Positions 1 to 13,320 of a DNA stretch of 64,000 nucleotides are shown piece by piece. The translations under genes were made by a program, and so were the position numbers. The notes under the pieces were generated by a model. The model was given only the letters and a program-made list of their open reading frames with translations. It was not told the origin of the DNA and made no database searches. This stretch comes from Penicillus capitatus. Its lineage: Eukaryota; Chlorophyta. The number at the start of each line of letters is the position of its first letter. Position 1 is the stretch's first letter. The DNA lies in NCBI GenBank assembly GCA_965649825.1, contig OZ287699.1, forward strand, positions 124,001 to 188,000, given 5' to 3'.

Positions 1-2571
1 TGGAGAGAATCCGACGGCTGCGGCTTCCTTCACATCTTTGACAGATTTCATGACGACGTACTCCAACTCGACACAGCTAACCTATCGTGATGGTGTCACA
101 TCAGTCACCTCCTCTTCATCCATCAGACCTTGATGCCGCCGAGATTCATGGTGTCATCACAGCGCCCTCTGGAAAAGTAGACGCCATTCAACTTGGCAAA
201 GGCATCGCCGTGTCGTCTCAGTCGATAATGATGCTCTCCGTAGGGCGGCATTCCTTGATAATACACTTCGGCATGATTCCTGTTGAGGAGCTTCTGTGAT
301 AGACCGAACATCGGAGGCTCAACAGAGAGTTCCCTGTATAGACTCTGCCTCGCTAGCGAGCCAAAGACGCGATGTACGGGACAGACCCTTCGAAGACGTC
401 CACTGCTCGGATGTCTTGAACACGGTCGTCCGCAACGAGCACGACGGAACTGCCGATGATCGGTGTGGTAAAGGCAGACGGTGTCTGTGGGTAGACCAGA
501 CAACTAGAGATGTAGGCGCCACCCATCTCTGTCCCTAACCAGACATAGATACCGAGAGGGGATCCGGTCGGGGAGGGGTGGACCTCCACAGTACTCGACG
601 ATGGGCTTGTATCCAGCCTGGGCCATGAGCCAATGATACTCTTCGTAACTGGAAGCTTCGCCCGTTGAACTGAAGCACTCAATACGGCTCCAATCGCATC
701 CCTGAAAACGGTAAAGCCCCTCGGTCAAAGGCGGCCTCCTGATGGACGGCCGAGATCGACTTGTGTCATCTTTCTGTCTCTCCACGCTCTCACCATCGAC
801 GGTATCACGCCCAACATCGTCACCTTTGCCACTTCCACGAATTTGCAGAAAGCGGGCGTTGATGGAGAGCCCTGAAGACAGAGGGCTTCTCTGGTGAGAT
901 AGAAATATCGAAGGTGGTGGGTGTGCTTGAAAGAGAGCAATGGGTGCTTTGTTCAAGTAGGCGCTGTAGAGCAGCCATGGACCCATCATCCATCCCAGAC
1001 TTGTCGGCCAACAGACCACACTGTTGCTGTGAATGTTCTGCGCCATCATTCCATCCACTCCACACTTGATCGGTGTGAGATGTGTCCACGCAATGGCCTT
1101 GGGTATTCCCTAAATCACAGGCAGAACGCTCTGTGACGTCACATCAGCGCTACTGGAAGAAGACGACCGTTGTCCCAGAGGAGAAGAGGATATTCGATGA
1201 AGCATAACCGTCGCACGAGATAGGGCAGAAATCTGCAGACGCGTCGCACGTTTCTAGAAATGCTTGGAAGGACAGATCTCCTGATTCCAGTGCTCCCTAC
1301 ATCACACATTTATCACAGATTTCTTAGCTGTCACATCACATGAAGAGTTTTCAGATTCTCCGGACAGACGATACAGATCGCAGATGTCGCTTGAGCGATC
1401 TTGCTGTACAGATGATGGACCTTGTTCGATCGACGGACGACATCCTAACCGTCCACAGATTTTTCATCGAGTGATCTGAGGGATGGATGCTTGCTTGAGT
1501 GAAGATGAGCTTGGCATCGGCGATTGCCAGACGAGTCTTGACTTCTGGCGTCGCAAAGGAATCCGCAATCGATACCACGACGCATCCAGCCAAGACGATT
1601 CCAAGGTAAATCGCAACGGAGACGGCTGTCATTGGCAGATAGACAGCCACACTCGTGCCTGGATTCCAACGTGAGTGGCGGCTGTCACATCACGTCCAGT
1701 AGATAACGCACCGGGTGTGCACTGGACGGCAACGGCAGATGCAATGCGATAACTCAATTGCTCGAGCTCACTCCCTGACATAAAACATAGCTCATCCGGT
1801 CGATTCTCCTAAGATCCGACACGTGAGCGCCGAGGGAGATGAATAGGATGGGTGGACGTCTGCCCAGATGATGGCCTTGTCTGCATCGGAGATGGCATGC
1901 AATGCCATGTGTGCAGCATTCAAGCGGCATCCTTCGAACCAAACGATCCCGTCCTCATCCGAAGCATGCGTAAGAATTCTGTCCATCCAGTCGATATCGT
2001 ACGCGGCGAGGCATGCGGGAGGGAACCTTTTGGGTGCGGCGTCAAAGTACAGGCCCATGAATTCGATGATCCGCCTCCAGTAGCATTCAGGGTCACGCCA
2101 TGCGAGATCCAAAAGATCTTCAAAATCCTGCCGGTAGCACTCCACACTGTCATCGTCGGCCGATGTCACCTATCAGGCAGCTTCATTTCTGACCATCCAA
2201 AGAGGCATCTCACACCTCTGCCTTCAGTGATCGCATGAATCTGGAGATGTTGAGGTTGGAGAGGGTTGCCAGTGAGGGATACCACAAAGGCGGCAAATGG
2301 TGAGGATAAGAAGCGAAGAAGTGTTTCCGGATGATAACGTGTGCTTCGAATGGAAGAGAGGGCGTCAGGATGTGTGCAACCAACAACATCCACACCTGCA
2401 TCCACAGAGGTGCCTGACAAATGATGGGACGTTTGGCATCTCCTCTTTCACCTCTCCTGCGGAACGATCGTGATGATCCCGAACGATCTGCTGATATCGT
2501 TGGCAGAGACTCGCCGCTTCCGAGTCGATAAGACCTGCATCGACGAGCGCCTGCTGCGGGACCTCGTCCAT
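1..2571 (-). CDS. Acyl-activating enzyme, AAE17/AAE18-like (3' partial)
   Basis: AMP-forming acyl-CoA synthetase family. It activates a carboxylic acid through an acyl-adenylate; the plant AAE17/18 relatives are peroxisomal. Spliced exons on the minus strand follow the family in order: an N-terminal segment with PLWYPSLATLSNLN (about 2250), WRDPECYWRRIIEF (about 2060), VAVYLPMTAVSVAIYLGIVLAG (split by no intron, about 1640), PTSLGWMMGPWL (about 985), the adenylate motif FSSTGEAS (about 675), CGG-TEMGG, RRHGDAF and the C-terminal hinge GRCDDTMNLGGIKV (about 130). Introns are about 47-50 nt, for example 82-128 with TGATGTGAC inside. ATG 2571 gives MDEVPQQALVDAGL; a TGATGTGAC intron-like stretch at 2633-2641 suggests a further 5' exon, so the start is uncertain. 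The C-terminal end lies beyond the window. Family assignment is strong; the substrate is unknown. Confidence 0.88.
82..128 (-). other. Short spliceosomal intron with TGATGTGAC motif
   Basis: GT...AG intron of 47 nt between the exons encoding MNLGGIKV and VSCVELEYVV of the acyl-activating enzyme. The splice restores family alignment. TGATGTGAC lies at 103-95 on the minus strand, just upstream of the 3' splice site. It is a clean example of the intron type used in this region. Confidence 0.8.
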
Positions 2572-3086
2572 GCTTTGTCAGATGACAAGACGTCTGCAGG
2601 ACGTAATGAAGTCAAGCAGAACGCACGCTCACGTCACATCAGGACGAAGCGCCCTCCACTCCGTAACGTTTGTTCACAAACCCGATGCGTATCGCTCCCT
2701 TCTACCTTCAGCATCTGTATTCCTTATTCACGCGTTATCGTCGGCGAACGCGTCGTGCCTCTGACGATCAGCAGGTCATAGAGAATGGTTGAGGTCATAG
2801 AGGTTGATGCTTCGTCATCCTATCGTCATGATAAGACAGGGTGATCCGAGTGAGCAAGTGAGGCCAATGAAGGACACCGTGGATAACTATATGCGTTTGT
2901 GACCACAGAACAGCTATCTTACGTAATGACTGCCTAGGTGAACCTTCTCATAAACCCTACTGCCGACGTCGACCAAATCTTATTCGCACGAGGCCGTAAA
3001 CCCGTGTCACAAGTGCTCGCATCAAGTCTTCTTCTGCGAAGAGACGTGTCACACTGACATTGCGAATCTGAGGTGTCACTTGTACC
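2572..3086. promoter_or_regulatory. Shared intergenic region between divergent genes
   Basis: About 500 bp between the minus-strand acyl-activating enzyme and the plus-strand beta-helix protein. It contains a TGATGTGAC on the minus strand (2633-2641) followed by a plausible 3' splice site, so part of it may be a 5' exon or intron of the enzyme gene. No recognisable coding sequence was seen in the rest. Confidence 0.35.
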
Positions 3087-3095
3087 TATATAAGG
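3087..3095 (+). promoter_or_regulatory. TATA box
   Basis: TATATAAGG lies 57 bp upstream of the ATG at 3152 that starts a signal-peptide-encoding exon. Position and sequence fit a core promoter for the large membrane protein. Confidence 0.6.
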
Positions 3096-3151
3096 CCGTT
3101 GAATACCGGTCGGTTTATATTCAGGACGCCCATTCCTTTTCGGCTTCCGCA

Positions 3152-6100
3152 ATGACACGGCACACAACAGCGGCACTTGTAGTCCTGCTTCTCCTACTCA
3201 ACGCCACTTACGCGACGCACCTAGACACCAAGGCGCGTGACCTTATAGGTAATTTTAACAACCGACCGACGCATTGGTATCCGAATGCGTCAACGTACGC
3301 TTCTTGCCGTTTTCCCTTCGTGCTGCGACGAACGCGTAACGTATTTTGGCGAGCACTATTGGCAAAGGCCAATTCTGATCCACCTGACTGTTGTTATCTC
3401 TACGGTGCAAATGTGGCTGTCTAGGAAGTGTCACTGTCAAACAAACGGACTCCCATCAGCGCGAAGAGGAGAAGCTCGCGAAAGCAACGACGTACGGAAC
3501 GACGGACTCCTTGTCTTCTTTCACACGGGAGAACCGTAACGGTCGGCAACTTCGTCAGAGCGACAACGGTAGGCGAATGGCATTCTCCTTGCAGTTGGCG
3601 AGCCCTCCTTTGTGCGACAGACGTAACATGCGATGAACTCGAGCTGTCTTTCTACGACGCTGCCAGTGGGACGTGGAATGTCACCCGTGAGGTTGAGCCC
3701 TATGGAGGACTTTCTGAAGTCGTGAAGTGCACCCAAGACAACGACACCATCAAGATCGCAGAATCGATAGCTTCTCTGGCACTTCAGGAAACCATCATCG
3801 TTGACAAAGCCATTACCATTACGACCAGCACAAATGTCCAATCACATACGGATGACACGGACCAGCCGGCGACACGGAAGACGAACTTGACCTGCCCAGA
3901 CGAACAGAGTGGCGTGTTTGATATCAGGTAGGTATCGGGTGTGGCATCATGACGATGACTGTGAGCATAGGGCTTCTGGTGTTGTTCTGGAGAACCTCAT
4001 TATCCATAGCTGTGACTTGACCAAAGGGGCAAAATCGCCGATCACTGTCCGAGGCGTCGGCAGCATCGCGCTAGTGAATGTGGAATTCAGAGACAATCAG
4101 CATGTTCCTGGCAATCCTTCGGCGCTGTCCTTTGCAAAGGCGGCTGGATCTTCATTGACGATGACGGATGTGATTTTCGAGGGGAATGGTGGTGGGTCTT
4201 CTGTAGTGGAGTTTCCCCAGGTAGTCGAGATGAGAAATGTTATGGCAAAGAGCAATGGAGCAAAGACTGCAGTCTTCAAAGTCCCATCGGAATCGAACAC
4301 CACTATTGTGGATCTCGAAGCTGTCGACAATGACGTGACAGTTGTGCGTCTACAGGAGGCACACTTGTCGCTTTCTAGATCTGACTTCACTCGCAATAAG
4401 AATGCAGATGGTCCTGGCGGCGCTTTAAGGATCACAGAGGGTTCGACTGTGACCATCTCGGACTGCCGCTTCGAAGGCAACGAAGCGAACGATGGAGGGG
4501 CTCTCTATGTCACCGACTCAAATATCACTCTGGTGAAGACGGTGTTCAAGAAACAGAATGCCAGTAATGACGGCGCTGCCTGCTACTTCAGAGATGCCAA
4601 TGCGACTGTGACAACATGCATCTTCAAAGAGAACAACGCAAAGAACGACGCAGGGGCGATTCGTGCAGAGGAAGGAAGCCTGTCATGTCAAGGAAGCAAA
4701 TTCTTAAGGAACGCAGCACAGAATACGGGTGGCTGCTTGAAGCTCGATCGAAGCAGAACAGTCCTCGAAGAATCAAAGTTCATCAAAAATAAGGCCACTT
4801 TCGGTGGAGTGTTTCGATCGGAGAATTCAATCGAGACGACGGTATCAAGATGCACGATCGTGGGCAATGTTGCCGAGAACACTGGCGGTGCTTGTGCTTT
4901 CGATGCCGACATCTTCACGATCACAGACTCTGTATTGAAGAACAACAACGCAGCCTACGGTTCTGCCCTCTTTGCTCAGAAGTCGAAACTAGGATCGAAG
5001 ATTGTGAACACAGTGTATGAAGGAAATCATGCGACGCTCCTCGGAGGAGTGGGTCTTCTTGACTTCGGGAACTTGACGCTGCGCAACGTCAACTTTACAA
5101 GAAACCATGCATACTTGGGAGGTGGATTTTACTTTCTGAACATGTCTGTGAATGGAGCGGAGCTCGTCTTCACCGAGAACAGTGCTTCAGAAGGCGGCGC
5201 ATTTGTGGCAGTGGCATCAAAGATTAACATCCGCCCACGCACCCGATCTGGCTCAAGGGCCACCTCTTTTGGAATGAGAGCCGTTCGGAATGTTGCGAGA
5301 AACGGGGGAGGGGTAAGTGCTGTGCATTTAATCGTTTCTTTTTTTGAGTTGTGGTCGACAGGCAGTGCAAGTGGACAATGCAACGATGCTTATCAACGAT
5401 GGAGAGTTTGTGAACTGTTCTGGAGTCGAAGGCGGAGCCATCAGAGTATTGGGATGGGCGCTTGATGTCCGCATCAAGAACAGCAAGTTTTCAGGCAACA
5501 GTGCCGAGGAATCGGGCGGAAGTGTCTATGCAAGGGCAGACGATGGCAGTTCTGCCAGTCTGAGCTTCGAAAACGTCTCATTCCACGGAAGCACCTCGAG
5601 ACAAGCTGGTGGCGCGTGCTATCTGTCGTCTATCAACACAACCATCAGAAACTGTGACTTTCAGGAGTGCAGTTCCGTGTATGGAGGTGCACTTATGTTG
5701 CGGAGAGGATTGAATCCCAAACAGTCTGTGGAGATCATTGGATCGATAATAGAGAACAACTCTGCCGAGGCAAATGGCGGGGGAATACATGTATCAACAA
5801 AAATGACTGTATTGCTGGAATCGACAATCATCTCAAAGAACAGCGCACCTCAACAAAGCGGTGGCGGGATCGCTGCTGACGATGCCACTATATCACTGGT
5901 CAATGCGAAGATCCTAGGGAACGAAGCCCAGAAAGGAGGTGGAATTGCCGTGCTCAACAAATCCAAAATCTCTGTTCACACAACGTATTTTTCTGAGAAC
6001 ATTGCCGATGGCGGCGGCGGACTCTTTATGCAAGACGTCAAGGATGCGACGATTCAGAAAACGGAGCTCAGAAACAACAAGGCTGATGGAAAAGGTGGAG

Positions 6101-9058
6101 GGATACTTCTCAAAAACGCCGTCTGCGAAGGCGACGGTGTTCGATTCGTTGGAAACAAAGCCACAGATGGAGGCGGCCTTGCGATCGATCAGAGTTCCCG
6201 TGTCCTTTGCAGCAGATGCCGCCTAAAGAACAATAAGGCTAGCGGAAATGGAGGCGGACTCCATGCAAAGGCCGGAGGAGACAGCAACAAGATCAGTGCT
6301 CAGTTGGACAGATGTACGTTTTCTGGCAACAGAGCCGTCTTCGGGGGTGGCATCTACTACCGGAAACTGACGAGTTCAGAAGACAGAGATACCTCCTCCC
6401 AGGAACAGAATGCGAAAATCCAAGGCATCGTGCTCATCAACGCTTCGTTTTCTGGCAATGCCGCAGAGAAGAAAGGACCCGCTGTGCACTCCAATCGCAA
6501 GTCACTGGTATCGGTCCTATGTCCAAAATCAGCCACAGACATCTCACCGAATTTCATACTAAAGCCAGAAGAAATCGAATGGCTCAGAGAAATCAGTCAT
6601 GATGAAGAGACGTGTCGCAAAGAAGCCATTCGAGGCAACAACGAATCAGCCGCCTTCACGACATACGTCAGGAAGATTGAATTGGTTGGTGATGAATTGA
6701 CGTATTTGAACTCCAATGTCTATCAGCTGTCCGAGATCGTGTCGGGAAGTGTTCTGCCAACGATCACGGTGACTCCACTCGATGACTATGGTCAGTCCCC
6801 CGCCCTATCTCTCAAGGACGATTTGAGTCCGAAGCTCAAGGGCAACACGTTGGTCGGCGGCGTCTTCTCGGCAAGCCTGAATGAGGACGGCAGCTATTCC
6901 TTCTCTGGCATCCGGACGAACGTCACGCGTCCGGGACAGTACAATTTAACCATTACCTTCTTGGAGGTGGATAACTTAAAGGAGATCACGATTTCGGTAA
7001 TCGCCAGGGAATGTCATGTCGGCGAAACGCAGAAGAGTCATGGCGTCTACTGTGAACTGTGTGGTCCCGATGCATACACTGTCTTCCCCAGCGAGACCGG
7101 TTGTCTCTCCTGTCCCTTGAATGCGAACTGCACTGGGAACTTCACTTTTGCCCAAGTGGGCTACTGGTTGCCGTCTCCCTGTCACAATCGCACTGTCGAA
7201 TGCCTCAATTCCGAAGCCTGTAATGGAGAGAACACATCCGAGACACCCGCTGCTGCCCAAACACACAGCGACAAGCTTTATCATTTTACAGAAGAGCTGG
7301 AGACGATATGCCCCGTCAGTCCAGATGATATCAGCGCCTTCCAAAACCTGCAGTGTGGAGAGGTACATCTGAATGCTCAGCTAAACAGTGAGAAATGCGA
7401 GCTTGTGTGTCAGGGACACAGTGGCGTGCTTTGTGGGGAGTGTGAGGAGGGTTATGGTCTCACATCTGTCTACCGCTGCATCAAATGTCTTCCCAAGCAT
7501 GTCCTCGTTTTATTACTCGTGCTGGCTGCCAGTTGGATCTACCTCGTTGTTATCATCGCCATCCGTGGCAACCACGTCAAATCAAGACAGCTGCTGAGGG
7601 ATCTCATGGGTCAGCACGCTCATCAACTGCCTCCTCGGAAAAAGAGATCTCTGTCGAGAAGATTGCGAAGAATGGCCAGTCATCGCAACAAACGCGGGCA
7701 TCGTTCATTGCCCTCCGAAGGCGAATCTTCAGTCCTCGAGGTTTCTATCGGCGGCAGACCACAGGCAGATCCCTTTAAAGACAGAGAAGCTCTCCTGGCA
7801 AAGTGGCAAGTGTGCGAAATTATCAAGGTACCTCCTTCCCGCCTTCTCTTCTTCAGCAACCAGGCGGATGCAGATTCTCGTTAATTTTCTGCAAGCGATC
7901 TCGATTGCTGTACTCATCAATGTGGAGTGGAAGCAGTACGTTCTGGATGTCTTTCGCGCATCAGGTACAGCAAAGATCGGTGTTCAGAAAGTGTGATCGA
8001 CCGGCCTGATGTTTACAGATCTCGCGAGTGGAGCAACGGTCGAAGCCGTTTCCAATGCTGTCTACTGTCTGGGAGCGGGTAAGACGGTACATCCGAGTGT
8101 ATGGAGTGCCCTTGTCGTTTTCTTCGGACCCTTTCTGATCGCCTTGACGTTTGGCATCTTCTACACGGCGATCACGATGGGAGGCGTCATGAACAAGACG
8201 GTGGCAGCAAAGCAGTTTGTTTTGAGTTTCTTTGCCATCTTGTACTTCAACTACTCCAACATCACAAGACAGAGCCTAAGCGTTTTTCTCTGCATCGGCG
8301 TGCCAGACGATGATTTCACTAAACCCGATTCTATGCGATACGTCTGGGCACAGGACACATCCCTGGAATGCAAAACGGGTCAACATCGAACGCTGACAGT
8401 GCTGACGGCTCTGTTTATCGGTCTCCTTTCTTTTGGCTTTCCCATTGCGTGTTCTTTTACACATTACTCTTATAATCAGCTCAAGAATCTCGAGCCATCC
8501 GGAAGCCTTTACGATGTCCTCGGCTTCATGTTTCGAGCCTATGATAGTCAGTATCGCTACTGGGAAAGCTTGATCATGTTGCGCAAGGCATGTCTATCGG
8601 TGGCGGCTGTTTTCTCTTACCGTTTGGGCGGCACGACCCAGAGTTTACTGGCCACGACGATCCTCATCATCTGTCTGTATTTTCACACAACGTGCCGTCC
8701 ATTCCGGGAGGAGTTTAACGGTCTGAATAAATACGAGTCCTATTCGCTGATCGTTTCCTGCATGACGTATTTACTCGCAGGTTTCTTTACGGACGGCAGA
8801 GCGGCCGAATGGGTCAAAGTGGGGCTGTCTATATTCCTTATCGTTCTCATCGTTGGATTTCCCCTTATGATCCTTCGGCTCCTTTTCGAGAGCATCATCT
8901 GGTATTTTGAAGCTGAGCTCTCGGCTGCCAACATCGATTTTTGTGATTATTCTTCTTTTCGTCTGGCTTTGGCGTGGGCAAGGTATCGGATGGGGTACAC
9001 TAATGAAGACACAGAGAATGACAACACTGTGACCGTCGAGATGACAAGCGTGGCATAA
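3152..9058 (+). CDS. Giant beta-helix (Pmp-like repeat) membrane protein with multi-TM C-terminus
   Basis: Predicted cell-surface protein of about 1900 residues. The first exon encodes a signal peptide (MTRHTTAALVVLLLLL). The bulk, about 3.9-6.6 kb, is a parallel beta-helix array of G-G-A/G and F-x-x-N repeats like chlamydial polymorphic outer-membrane proteins. A cysteine-rich EGF/GCC2-type segment follows (about 7.0-7.5 kb), then a TM helix (about 7.5 kb), a basic cytoplasmic loop and about seven further hydrophobic segments (7.87-8.95 kb). Introns supported by frame and homology: about 3928-3970, 5313-5361, 7829-7874 and about 7964-8016. The splicing of exon 1 to the region near 3.43-3.65 kb is unresolved. 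Proteins of this layout occur in oomycetes, brown algae and other protists. Ligand and function are unknown. Confidence 0.82.
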
Positions 9059-9554
9059 TACTAATCAAAAATGACATCACGCATTTCTGTCAACACCTCA
9101 CATATGTTTGACATGTCTCATTGCATGTAACGAAGCTTTAGAGAAGCGACCGACTCCATAAAACGCAGAACATTGCTAGAAGGGACAGAAGCGTCTCTCC
9201 GTCATCCACAGAGATCCCTTGCGTCGTGCGCTTGCCAGATTGGACAGCGATCGACTGCGTCGGGCCTTGTAGTGTTTGAAGAGGTCGGTAAGGGTCAACT
9301 GTCCCGTCAGACTGTCCTCGCGCTGCCACCTCATCTCGGGCCGCCTTTCCGTCGTCGTTACACGCGCGGCTCACTCGGTGCTTCGTCGTTACCGCCATTC
9401 CGACGCGGTCTTATCGGTTCCTTACGGTGAACACAAAGTGCGCCGTAGATGCGCTGTAGACAACGCGATATTAGCTAAGCCTTAGCCAACCGTTCAGCGA
9501 CCTCAGCGCGCCGCCCGACAAACGCCTCATTCGTCGCCTCATTTTGTATATTCT
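9059..9554. other. Intergenic region, nothing recognised
   Basis: Lies between the membrane-protein gene and the first MATH gene. Only short frames on both strands; none resembles a known domain. Confidence 0.4.
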
Positions 9555-10855
9555 TTGCTGCAGACACGGTTTCCGACACGGAAACAGAGTTCAACGAATC
9601 CCTGTCTAGTGTATGCATCATGTCTACAGGTTCTCTGCGCGCCATTTTTCTCCCTGTCACATGTGCATTGCTCAGAGGGGTGCGGTTCTAGCAACGGTGT
9701 TAACTACACGTACAAGGTCGGTAACAATTCATGGTTTGGACACTGCAAGGTAAGGCGCTCGACAGCATCCTTTCGGTCAACACGAGACGTGCGTGTGTAG
9801 TGTAACATACACAGATACTTCTTAGCAGCGGGGCCTCGACGATTCTACACAGAAGACCTATCTGTCGCTGGTAGACGATGGTGAGGGCACGATATCGAAA
9901 CGGAAAGCTGCATCCTGTCTCTCTAGGTGTTTGGAGTTCTCACACACGAAAGATGGTCTGTTCAGTGCGCGTCTCGTTCTGGTGAGTAAATCTTCGGTAA
10001 AGGCTCAATTCAGCATATCCGTGCTGAATCATGCACGTCCAGAAAAGGACGTAGACACGTGTGGTGGGTGACTCTTGGATAGCGATGGCTACGGACTAAG
10101 TGTGTCGTCCAGGTGGTTGTTTTCTCTTTCATCCGACAGCATCTAGCGGCAATTCCGAAATGTGCACGATTGAGGAGATCCAAGATCGTTCGAACGGATA
10201 TCTGTCTGGCGATAGCTTCACTGTATATCTAAAAATTCGCCAGGCCATCCCAGAGAACCAAGAATTCTCTCTCTCCTCGCACGGAACGTCATGCACAGCA
10301 ACCGTAGCGACAGACCCCTGTCACAAGAACGCATCACATACGTTGTGTGTCTGTCTACAGTGGAAACTGCGCCATGTGCATCAGCTCTCTCCGACTGAGC
10401 TCGTCAGTGAGGATTTCAGCATGGGCAACTCGCAATGGTGTGATCGACACACGCCTCAATGAGGAGTATTGTTTATGGGATTGTGCTGTTCAGGTACCTC
10501 TCGATCCATCCTGGTGATCGACTGGGTAGGGGCGACCATGTCGGCGTCTATCTCCACTCTCTCAATGCGTCTCCCATCAAGATTGCCGCACGTCTGACAG
10601 TGGTGAACCATAAATCCCATAGAAAGAACCTGACATCAGGTTGTGCTGCTCCGATTCGGCATCCCTCTCGCCCACACGTCTGTTCTAGGTTTCATGCGCG
10701 TCTATGATAGACCATCTGGGTACGGATTTGGACAGATCTTGACGACAGCAGCGGTTCAAGATCCATCACTCGGATTCCTCAGCAAAGGCTGGGTGACGAT
10801 CGTGGCAGAAGTTTTCCGACGGGATGGCGATCTTCACCCAATGAACACCGAATAG
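9555..10855 (+). CDS. Tandem MATH (TRAF) domain protein, RING lost (gene A)
   Basis: Spliced exons encode two MATH/TRAF domains. Domain 1: CGSSNGVNYTYKVGNNSWF (about 9.68 kb), EDLSVAGRRW, then CLEFSHTKDGLFSARLVL and a final IEEIQDRSNGYLSGDSFTVY. Domain 2: WKLRHVHQLSPTEL, HVGVYLHSLNASPIK, VQDPSLGFLSKGWVTIV. In both domains a phase-2 intron splits the Trp codon after the GRRW or GNSQW motif. MATH domains bind peptide ligands or ubiquitination substrates. The frame stops at 10853-10855 right after MATH2, where the neighbouring paralogue (gene B) continues into a RING. The N-terminal exon is uncertain; 9555 is the start of the open stretch, not a chosen ATG. Could be a functional RING-less form or a decaying copy. 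Confidence 0.68.
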
Positions 10856-10889
10856 TGTTGGATATCAGCACAGCAGCGTCAAGGAAGAC

Positions 10890-10962
10890 GATGCGTCACC
10901 TTCTCACAGGAACAGACTTGCGCTTTCTTCTGTGCCATAACACACCTGTGAGATGACGCATC
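10890..10962. repeat. Inverted repeat (hairpin) downstream of gene A
   Basis: Arm 10890-10910 (GATGCGTCA...TCTCACAGG) is the reverse complement of 10945-10962 (CCTGTGAGATGACGCATC) apart from a three-base bulge, with a loop of about 34 nt. It sits 35 bp after the stop codon. It may be a 3'-UTR hairpin or a small mobile-element remnant. Confidence 0.5.
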
Positions 10963-13257
10963 CGTGATAGACCATTCCTTTACTCTTTTAAACTATGGAC
11001 GGGTTATAAAAGAACTGCCAAATGCTTCTCGATGAAGCTTTGGACGCCTTGCCTGCAGAAGAATCAGATTTTTATCAGATTTGATGAACATTTTGTCTCT
11101 CTACTCTTGGACGTCTCGTCTACTCTTTATACATCGCCGATAGTCTGTGACATCATGTATGACAACATTCGTTTGTCATATTCACTTGTCGTGAAGGGCA
11201 CTGTAGCTCAGATGTGACAGCCCACGATTCGACTCAAAGATTGATGCCAGTCGGGATCAACACACATACGATTGTTCATTTTTGTTCAGCCTCATGCAGT
11301 TCTGCCTTAAGCAGCAGACAATGAGGTTCTGTTTGTGTTGATACCTTAAAGAATACGTTGGTTTGTTGACTATGATGGACTGTAACGACAAAGACATGAT
11401 TTGACGAATGACAAATAAGGACATTCTTCGGCGATTCAACAAGTGTGCACCGCTGTGTAATAACGCATTCCCATCGAACGTCTACCGTGCGTCAGTTCGA
11501 TCAGAATCGAACTCGCGAGCTGTCGCGATCTTCGCGATCTCATCGCTGCCACTGACGCACGTCTGTCAAAGTCGATCGTATTGTAGACATATGGATAGAT
11601 AGACTCCTTTTTGCCGTGGCTATCGGTCAGTGAGCTGTGTGTCGTACACAGTCTGTGCGGCAGAGATGGAGTCTTCGTGGTCTGTTTGTCGATGGGGCAG
11701 AAGCTCAGTGGTCGTCGCCTTCAAAAACGAGTTTGATTTTCGGCGATAGTGTGAACGCTTTGGATCGGCACCTTCTGCTAGCCTCTCGTGGCGCGACATC
11801 GGGGCACTGACAAGTTTCTCCACTCTCTTCAACAACGCGGTGCATCTCTACGCTTCGAGTTCAACGAAGAAGAATGTGAAACCATGTTCACTTTCCTATG
11901 GGTGTTCATAGTTTTCTGGCCGAATGCGTTGCTATTCTCACACACGGATATTCGAGAACAGGCTCTTCGAAAGAGGAAGTCACAGGAGATAGATACCTTG
12001 TGAACGGAATGTGGAATATCAGTTGTGAATCGAGTCAGCACTTATCGATTAGCATCGTTCTGTTCTCTGCGCAATTTGACACAACGATGCAGCTGTGATC
12101 CGTGAACTTGATGCGACGGACGCTTTAAGATTCTTCCCGCTCATGGCGTTGTGAGGGGCGTGTCATTCTCATTTTCTGATTCGATCAAAATGAGGTGCTG
12201 TATTGATATGGTTTTGAGATCTCGTCTTAGGCCGATATTGGCGTGCGAGTAGAGGGTCTCTTTGCTGTTTGTTCCTAGTTCACTGCATGACGTCGTGTAG
12301 ATGTTAATGCTTCTTTCTTTTTGCCGAATACTACAGGAGTATGACCGACTTTTTAGCGATCGGTGCCGTGCCGTATGGATACTCACTCACTTGGCGCATT
12401 CTTCGACGCAATAGACTTCTAAACGAGAGGCTCTGCTGGCGGCACTCTGGCTACGGGTGATTGAACCTGAGAGAAACCTCATTCTACCATTGCGTATGTT
12501 TCTCTGAAGACACCTACCTCCCTGTCCTCGAGATGAATGTTTCGCCGTGGGCCAGTCATCTAGAATTGCCAACGGCGATATTAAGGATACCTTTCGTATT
12601 GAGTGTTTACCAACCATTGTCACTGAACCGCCAGAATCGAGAAATGATGACATTCACCGATTGGGAGATGAACTGTACCGAGAAGCTAGCAAGACTGAAG
12701 ACGGATAGTCATCAACGTCTGTCCTTTCCAATCGAGGACTCTCAAATGCATTCTATCTATCGGTCGACGGTTTATCGAGTCAGCAACAGTAGGATGACAG
12801 ATAAGATGCGCATCAGCTCTGAAGGAACCACGAATAGCACTTGTCTATGGCAGCGAAACATTGTCGAAGCGCACGGCACGCGAGGCGTTCTTTCGGTTTG
12901 ACAAAGAATAGACGGGCGGCGAATCGACGACTATCTCTCCGTCTCTGCTGCGCAACAGCGAATCGCAAAAGTCCGTTTGCCAAGTCAAGCGTGCTTTTGC
13001 GAATCGCAATGGGTCAAGTGTGGCGTGCACTGTTTCAAGTCACCTCATCATACCACCTGTTCTGCACAATGAGACTTGGCTACGTCCGCTTCGACACGGC
13101 GTCCTTGGACAGGTGGTGGGCGCTAACCGTCTCGCAACGTACGACACTCTGACGTGCAGTATACCGAAGACCGACGCCCGCCAACGATATTTTTGCTGCG
13201 GACGCGGATCCACGAAGCGGAGGTCATTGTACAAATCCATTCTATTTTGTTTTCTCG
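10963..13257. other. Long stretch without recognised genes
   Basis: About 2.3 kb between the two MATH genes. It is AT-richer in parts (11.0-11.45 kb). Frames such as 12461-12901 (+) are open for 146 codons but show no known domain, and adjacent frames are equally open. It may hold unrecognised exons belonging to the 5' end of the next MATH gene; nothing firm can be supported. Confidence 0.3.
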
Positions 13258-13320
13258 ATGGCTAAAGGTCTTCGCCTATGTCGACGATTCGCGCCCCGCA
13301 TTTTTGTTTTTGTGTTGTTC

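Noticed and set aside
8009-8016. ATG at 8009 as start of a separate membrane-protein gene
   Set aside because: It falls in an intron; the exon continues the large beta-helix protein (VFRAS-DLASGATVEAV).
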